A stretch of DNA of 64,000 bases from assembly GCA_003142255.1 (NCBI GenBank), contig PLLO01000011.1, positions 439,597 through 503,596 on the forward strand, in the 5' to 3' direction. Positions 60,433 through 64,000 of this stretch are shown piece by piece. The stretch comes from Bacteroidales bacterium. GTDB lineage: Bacteria > Bacteroidota > Bacteroidia > Bacteroidales > VadinHA17. The first letter of the stretch is position 1; the number at the start of each line of letters is the position of its first letter. The position numbers and the translations under genes were made by a program. The notes under the pieces were generated by a model. The model was not told the origin of the DNA and did no database searches. It saw only the letters and a program-made list of their open reading frames with translations.

Positions 60433-63400
60433 ATGAAACCATTCCGACCTTACTCAAAATATTTTATTCTTTTATTCTCAACTCTTCTTCTGGCATCATG
60501 CGGGAAACCTTTCGTTAACGAAGTTAAAATCAATGATTTTAAATCTCTTTCATCTGAATTCAAATCACCTTCAAAAGAGTATACTACTGCTCCTTTCTTT
60601 GTCTGGAATTACAAGATAACAAAGGAGGAGATAGATCATTACCTCGATGAATTCAAAAAACAGGGAAGCCTTCAGGTAATTGTTCATCCTCGTCCCGGGC
60701 TTATAACGGAGTATCTCTCTGATGAATGGTTTGAGCTCTTTAAATATACGGTGGATAAAGGAAAAGAGTTGGGGATGAATATCTGGATCTATGACGAGGA
60801 CTCGTACCCCAGCGGTTTTGCCGGAGGGCATGTTCCTGACCAGATGCCTGAATCTTACAACCAGGGGCAGGGACTTAATATGTCAAAATTCGAAACACTT
60901 CCTGATACCGCTTCTAAATATTACTTATGCCTCAAAGAGGAAAACGGGAAATACATCAATATAACTTCGACCCTTGAAAATGAAAGGGGTAAAAAGGGCA
61001 AATATCTTCTTTTCTCGAAAACATATTTTAGCAAGAGCGACTGGTATGGCGGGTTCTCTTATGTCGATCTTCTTTATCCAGGTGTAACCCGGAAGTTTAT
61101 TGAAGTGACAATGTCAGGATATGAGAAATACCTTGGCGCTGAATTTGGAAAGACCATACCGGGCACCTTTACCGATGAACCGCAGATAAACTCTCCTGGA
61201 GGCATCCGCTGGACGCCCGACCTGTTTGAAATATTCAGAAAAACCTGGCATTATGACCTGGAGACTCAGCTTCCTTCTTTGTATGAAGAGGTTGGTGACT
61301 GGAAAATGGTAAGGCATAACTATACCCAGACACTGCTTCAGCTGTTTATCGACCGGTGGTCGAAGCCATGGTACAAATACTGCGAGGAGAACGGACTTAA
61401 ATTCACAGGCCATTACTGGGAACATGCATGGCCCAGCATGAGGCCTGGCGGCGATAACATGGCAATGTATGCCTGGCATCAGCAACCTGCTATTGATATG
61501 CTTTTCAACCAGTTCAACGATTCGTCAGTTTACGCTCAGTTCGGCAACGTCAGGTCGGTAAAAGAGCTGGCAAGTGCCGCGAACCAGACAGGAAGACAGA
61601 GAAAGCTGAGTGAAACATATGGAGGTTCAGGATGGGAACTTACATTCGCTGAAATGAAAAGGCTCGGCGACTGGGAATATGTCCTGGGTGTTAACCTTAT
61701 GAACCAGCATCTTGCACATATTACTCTTGCCGGGGCAAGGAAATATGATTACCCGCTGACATTCACATATCACGAACCATGGTGGAATGACTATAAATAT
61801 ATCAATGATCATTATGCAAGGCTCTCGATGGCTTTGTCGGCAGGAAAGCAGATTAATGACATTCTCATCCTGGAACCCACAACATCATCGTGGTTATATG
61901 ATTCATATATTACACCCAATAATAAGTCAGGCGAGATCGGGCAGACCTTTCAAAACTTTATCACCAGGCTTGAGAAGAGCCAGGTCGAATATGACCTCGG
62001 ATCAGAAAATATTATTAAAGACATGGGCTCTGTCAGAAAAGGCAAGTTCATTGTTGGACAATGCAGTTATTCGACCGTTATATTGCCCCCAATGATTGAA
62101 AACCTTGACAGGGCAACTTTCAGGCTGATTGAAAAATTTGTCGGACAGGGAGGAAAACTTGTTGCTTTTTCAATTCCTTCTCTTGTTGACGGGAAAGAGA
62201 ATAAAGAAATTAATAACTTTTTCACTGAAAATGCAGGCAGAATTAAAAAGGAAAGTGAACTTACCGATGAAGTTATTTCAGAGTATTTCACCAATCCGGA
62301 TTTCAAATGCAGCACAGGCACAACGGGAGAACTGTTTCACCAGAGGAGAAAGCTGGCAGACGGAGAAATCCTGTTCCTTGTCAACTCGAGCATGACTGAG
62401 TGGTCTGAGGGCTCGATCAGCATTAAGGGTAAAGCAATTGAACTGAATACAATTACCGGAGAAATGAACGGATACCCATGTTCACAATCAGGCGATATGA
62501 CGACAATCTCAATCAGTCTCCCTCCCGCCGGAAGTCTTTTGCTTTACATTCCTTCAGTCAAAGGCACCAACGCTCCATCGCAGGGAATGTCGAAAAAATA
62601 TGATCTGATCCCATCTGAGCCCATGCTGGTCAAAAGGGATTCCGAAAATGCCATGCCAATCGAATTCTGTGATCTTACCGTAGGCGGGGAAACAACATCT
62701 GATATGCACACCTTTAATGCTGCTGATAAAGTCTTTAAATATTACGGATTTAAAAACGGCAATCCATGGAATACATCCGTTCAGTTTAAGACCCGGACCG
62801 TTGACCGCGATACATTTGGATTAAGTACCGGCTTCGTTGCAACCTACCATTTCATGGTTAAAGAAAAATCGGATTTCAGCACTTTCAAAGCAGTTGTAGA
62901 GCGTCCCTGGCTATGGAGCGTTTCAGTCAACGGGAGTGAGGTTAAGCCTGAAGCAGGCAAATGGTGGCTCGATAAGGATTTTGGTGTATTCAGAATCGGG
63001 GACCTGGTAAAAAAAGGAGACAATACGATTTCTCTTGTTGTGGCTCCGATGAAAGTCAATGCAGAAATTGAACCGGTTTACATTGTCGGAGATTTTTCAT
63101 TGACTCCGGCAGAAAAAGGATGGATTATTGAGCCGGCTGTTAATAAATTAACAGAAGGAAGCTGGTGTGACCAGGGCATGCCTTTCTACTCCTGGGGAGT
63201 AACCTACAGCAAGAAATTCACTGTCGATAAACCTGAAGGAAGTTACAGGGTTAGGCTAAATGACTGGAATGGAACAATAGCAGAGGTGAGAGTTAACGGA
63301 GCAATGGCATCACCGGCTGCATTCCCTCCTTATGTATCTGATATTTCTGATCTTGTGAAACCCGGGGAAAACCTCGTTGAAGTAAAAGTAATAGGAAGCC

Positions 63401-63555
63401 TGAAGAACCTTCTCGGGCCTCATTTCAATAACCCGGCTCCGGGGATTGTTTCGCCATGGCACTTCAGGAATGTCAAGAGTTATCCGGCCGGTAAAGATTA
63501 CCAGCTGCTCGATTACGGGATGATGGGAGAATTTTCAATTCTGCAGGGGAGATAG
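60433..63555 (+). CDS. GH106-like very large glycoside hydrolase lipoprotein (putative alpha-L-rhamnosidase)
   Basis: 1040 residues from ATG 60433, chosen over an upstream ATG (60403) because it begins a clean lipoprotein signal ending in LLLASC (C23). The N-terminal half is a barrel with FFVWNYKITKEEI, WIYDEDSYPSGFAGG, FTDEPQINSPGG and SETYGGSGWELTFAEMKR, patterns seen in GH106 alpha-L-rhamnosidases. The catalytic glutamates may be those of TDEPQ and SETYG. The C-terminal half (about 600-1040) consists of beta-sandwich modules with PWLWSVSVNGSEV and TYSKKFTVDKPEGSYRVRLNDW. It is probably anchored on the cell surface or in the periplasm and co-expressed with the isomerase 66 bp upstream. Function by resemblance only. 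Confidence 0.8.
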   Translation: MKPFRPYSKYFILLFSTLLLASCGKPFVNEVKINDFKSLSSEFKSPSKEYTTAPFFVWNYKITKEEIDHYLDEFKKQGSLQVIVHPRPGLITEYLSDEWFELFKYTVDKGKELGMNIWIYDEDSYPSGFAGGHVPDQMPESYNQGQGLNMSKFETLPDTASKYYLCLKEENGKYINITSTLENERGKKGKYLLFSKTYFSKSDWYGGFSYVDLLYPGVTRKFIEVTMSGYEKYLGAEFGKTIPGTFTDEPQINSPGGIRWTPDLFEIFRKTWHYDLETQLPSLYEEVGDWKMVRHNYTQTLLQLFIDRWSKPWYKYCEENGLKFTGHYWEHAWPSMRPGGDNMAMYAWHQQPAIDMLFNQFNDSSVYAQFGNVRSVKELASAANQTGRQRKLSETYGGSGWELTFAEMKRLGDWEYVLGVNLMNQHLAHITLAGARKYDYPLTFTYHEPWWNDYKYINDHYARLSMALSAGKQINDILILEPTTSSWLYDSYITPNNKSGEIGQTFQNFITRLEKSQVEYDLGSENIIKDMGSVRKGKFIVGQCSYSTVILPPMIENLDRATFRLIEKFVGQGGKLVAFSIPSLVDGKENKEINNFFTENAGRIKKESELTDEVISEYFTNPDFKCSTGTTGELFHQRRKLADGEILFLVNSSMTEWSEGSISIKGKAIELNTITGEMNGYPCSQSGDMTTISISLPPAGSLLLYIPSVKGTNAPSQGMSKKYDLIPSEPMLVKRDSENAMPIEFCDLTVGGETTSDMHTFNAADKVFKYYGFKNGNPWNTSVQFKTRTVDRDTFGLSTGFVATYHFMVKEKSDFSTFKAVVERPWLWSVSVNGSEVKPEAGKWWLDKDFGVFRIGDLVKKGDNTISLVVAPMKVNAEIEPVYIVGDFSLTPAEKGWIIEPAVNKLTEGSWCDQGMPFYSWGVTYSKKFTVDKPEGSYRVRLNDWNGTIAEVRVNGAMASPAAFPPYVSDISDLVKPGENLVEVKVIGSLKNLLGPHFNNPAPGIVSPWHFRNVKSYPAGKDYQLLDYGMMGEFSILQGR

Positions 63556-63689
63556 CTGATTGCGTCAGATATCAGACTATGTAGATATGTACTTGTGTTT
63601 GAAACAAAGAAATTGATAAGCTAAAAACATTATTAATATAAATGTACATATTAATTTAATGTTAGAATATTTATTACAAATAATTTGGC

Positions 63690-63955
63690 GGTTCGGAGCA
63701 GCCCATTAATTCGATTCTTCATTAACAAAATGATAAAAGTTTAAAAAATATTTACGCAAACGTTTGCATAAATGAAAAATACTATTTTAATTTGATACAT
63801 GAATTGTTTTGTCGGCTGATAAATGTTTAAGCTCTTTGATCTCTTCGGGCGAAAACAGATGAAGAAAGCCTTGATAACAGTTGATTTGGCCGGTAATTAC
63901 CAATTCTGAATTCTGGCATTGGATGAGAGAAAATCCATAGTTTCACGAGAATTGG
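63690..63955 (+). repeat. Promoter-region repeat, copy 2
   Basis: The right edge of the window repeats the upstream region of the isomerase gene (copy 1 at 58640-58900). A gene or operon under the same control is expected to begin just beyond base 64000. Bases 63556-63689 are AT-rich with no feature seen. Confidence 0.8.
63756..63794 (+). promoter_or_regulatory. Promoter with overlapping LacI-type operator (site 3)
   Basis: GCAAACGTTTGC at 63756-63767 supplies TTTG (63763-63766). After 20 bp follows TTAATTTG (63787-63794), one mismatch from TAnnTTTG. Layout and spacing equal those at 58706-58744. Confidence 0.8.
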
Positions 63956-64000
63956 AAAATACTCTTTTTAATTCTCATAAGGTTAATAAATCGGGGAGTT

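Noticed and set aside
1-64000. CRISPR array
   Set aside because: No regularly spaced repeat with unique spacers was seen. All repeats found are dispersed palindromes or simple tandem tracts.

Overview
The window looks like a chromosomal segment of a carbohydrate-degrading member of the Bacteroidota, most likely class Bacteroidia. The evidence is a SusC/SusD pair with an upstream FecI-type sigma factor and FecR-type anti-sigma factor, two periplasmic beta-propeller sensor kinases of the Reg_prop/Y_Y_Y type, several secreted glycoside hydrolases, Bacteroidota-only domains (DUF4251, DUF6702-like), TTTG...TAnnTTTG-type promoters and weak ribosome binding sites. No rRNA, complete tRNA, CRISPR array or intact insertion sequence was seen.

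Layout. 0.2-5.7 kb (minus strand): amidohydrolase, enolase-superfamily dehydratase, family-10-type pectate lyase and an agarase-like clan GH-A hydrolase. 6.0-10.8 kb (plus): lipoprotein sugar isomerase/epimerase, GH27 and GH31. 10.9-19.4 kb: a frameshifted LacI-type regulator, then sigma factor, anti-sigma factor, SusC and SusD. 19.4-24.1 kb: a decayed GH127 (DUF1680) remnant, then a tight operon of a plant-like GDP-mannose 3,5-epimerase, a GHMP-kinase-like protein, a GH29 alpha-L-fucosidase and an SGNH esterase. 24.2-31.2 kb: an orphan propeller sensor kinase, a Tat-exported FAD oxidoreductase, a bicupin and a Tat-exported isomerase. 31.2-36.4 kb (minus): an outer-membrane beta-barrel, a LolCDE-like ABC transporter and a LolA-like carrier in one operon. 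36.8-39.2 kb: a Tat-exported Gfo/Idh/MocA oxidoreductase and an isomerase. 39.2-49.5 kb: housekeeping and unknown genes among dispersed palindromes and gene remnants (ORF6N, RHS, transposase), plus a second orphan propeller kinase. 49.5-52.0 kb: an MlaE-MlaF-MlaD lipid transport operon. 52.1-57.3 kb: a structured element, a nitroreductase, a kinase with a repeated coiled coil, a nucleoside hydrolase-FmdE fusion and a possible att-site scar. 57.4-64 kb: a LacI regulator, its three perfect operators, an AraA/FucI-like isomerase and a very large GH106-like lipoprotein.

How the genes fit together. The enzymes (pectate lyase, GH27, GH29, GH31, GH106-like, remnant GH127) point to pectin and hemicellulose side chains containing L-rhamnose, L-fucose or L-galactose, D-galactose and L-arabinose. 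SusC/SusD would import oligosaccharides. Exported isomerases and oxidoreductases suggest that part of sugar processing takes place in the periplasm. Two regulatory circuits can be read from the DNA. One is a LacI regulator with the palindrome GCAAACGTTTGC in three promoters, one of which serves a gene beyond the right edge. The other is a 49-bp motif shared without gaps by the promoters of the sigma factor and the GDP-mannose 3,5-epimerase operon.
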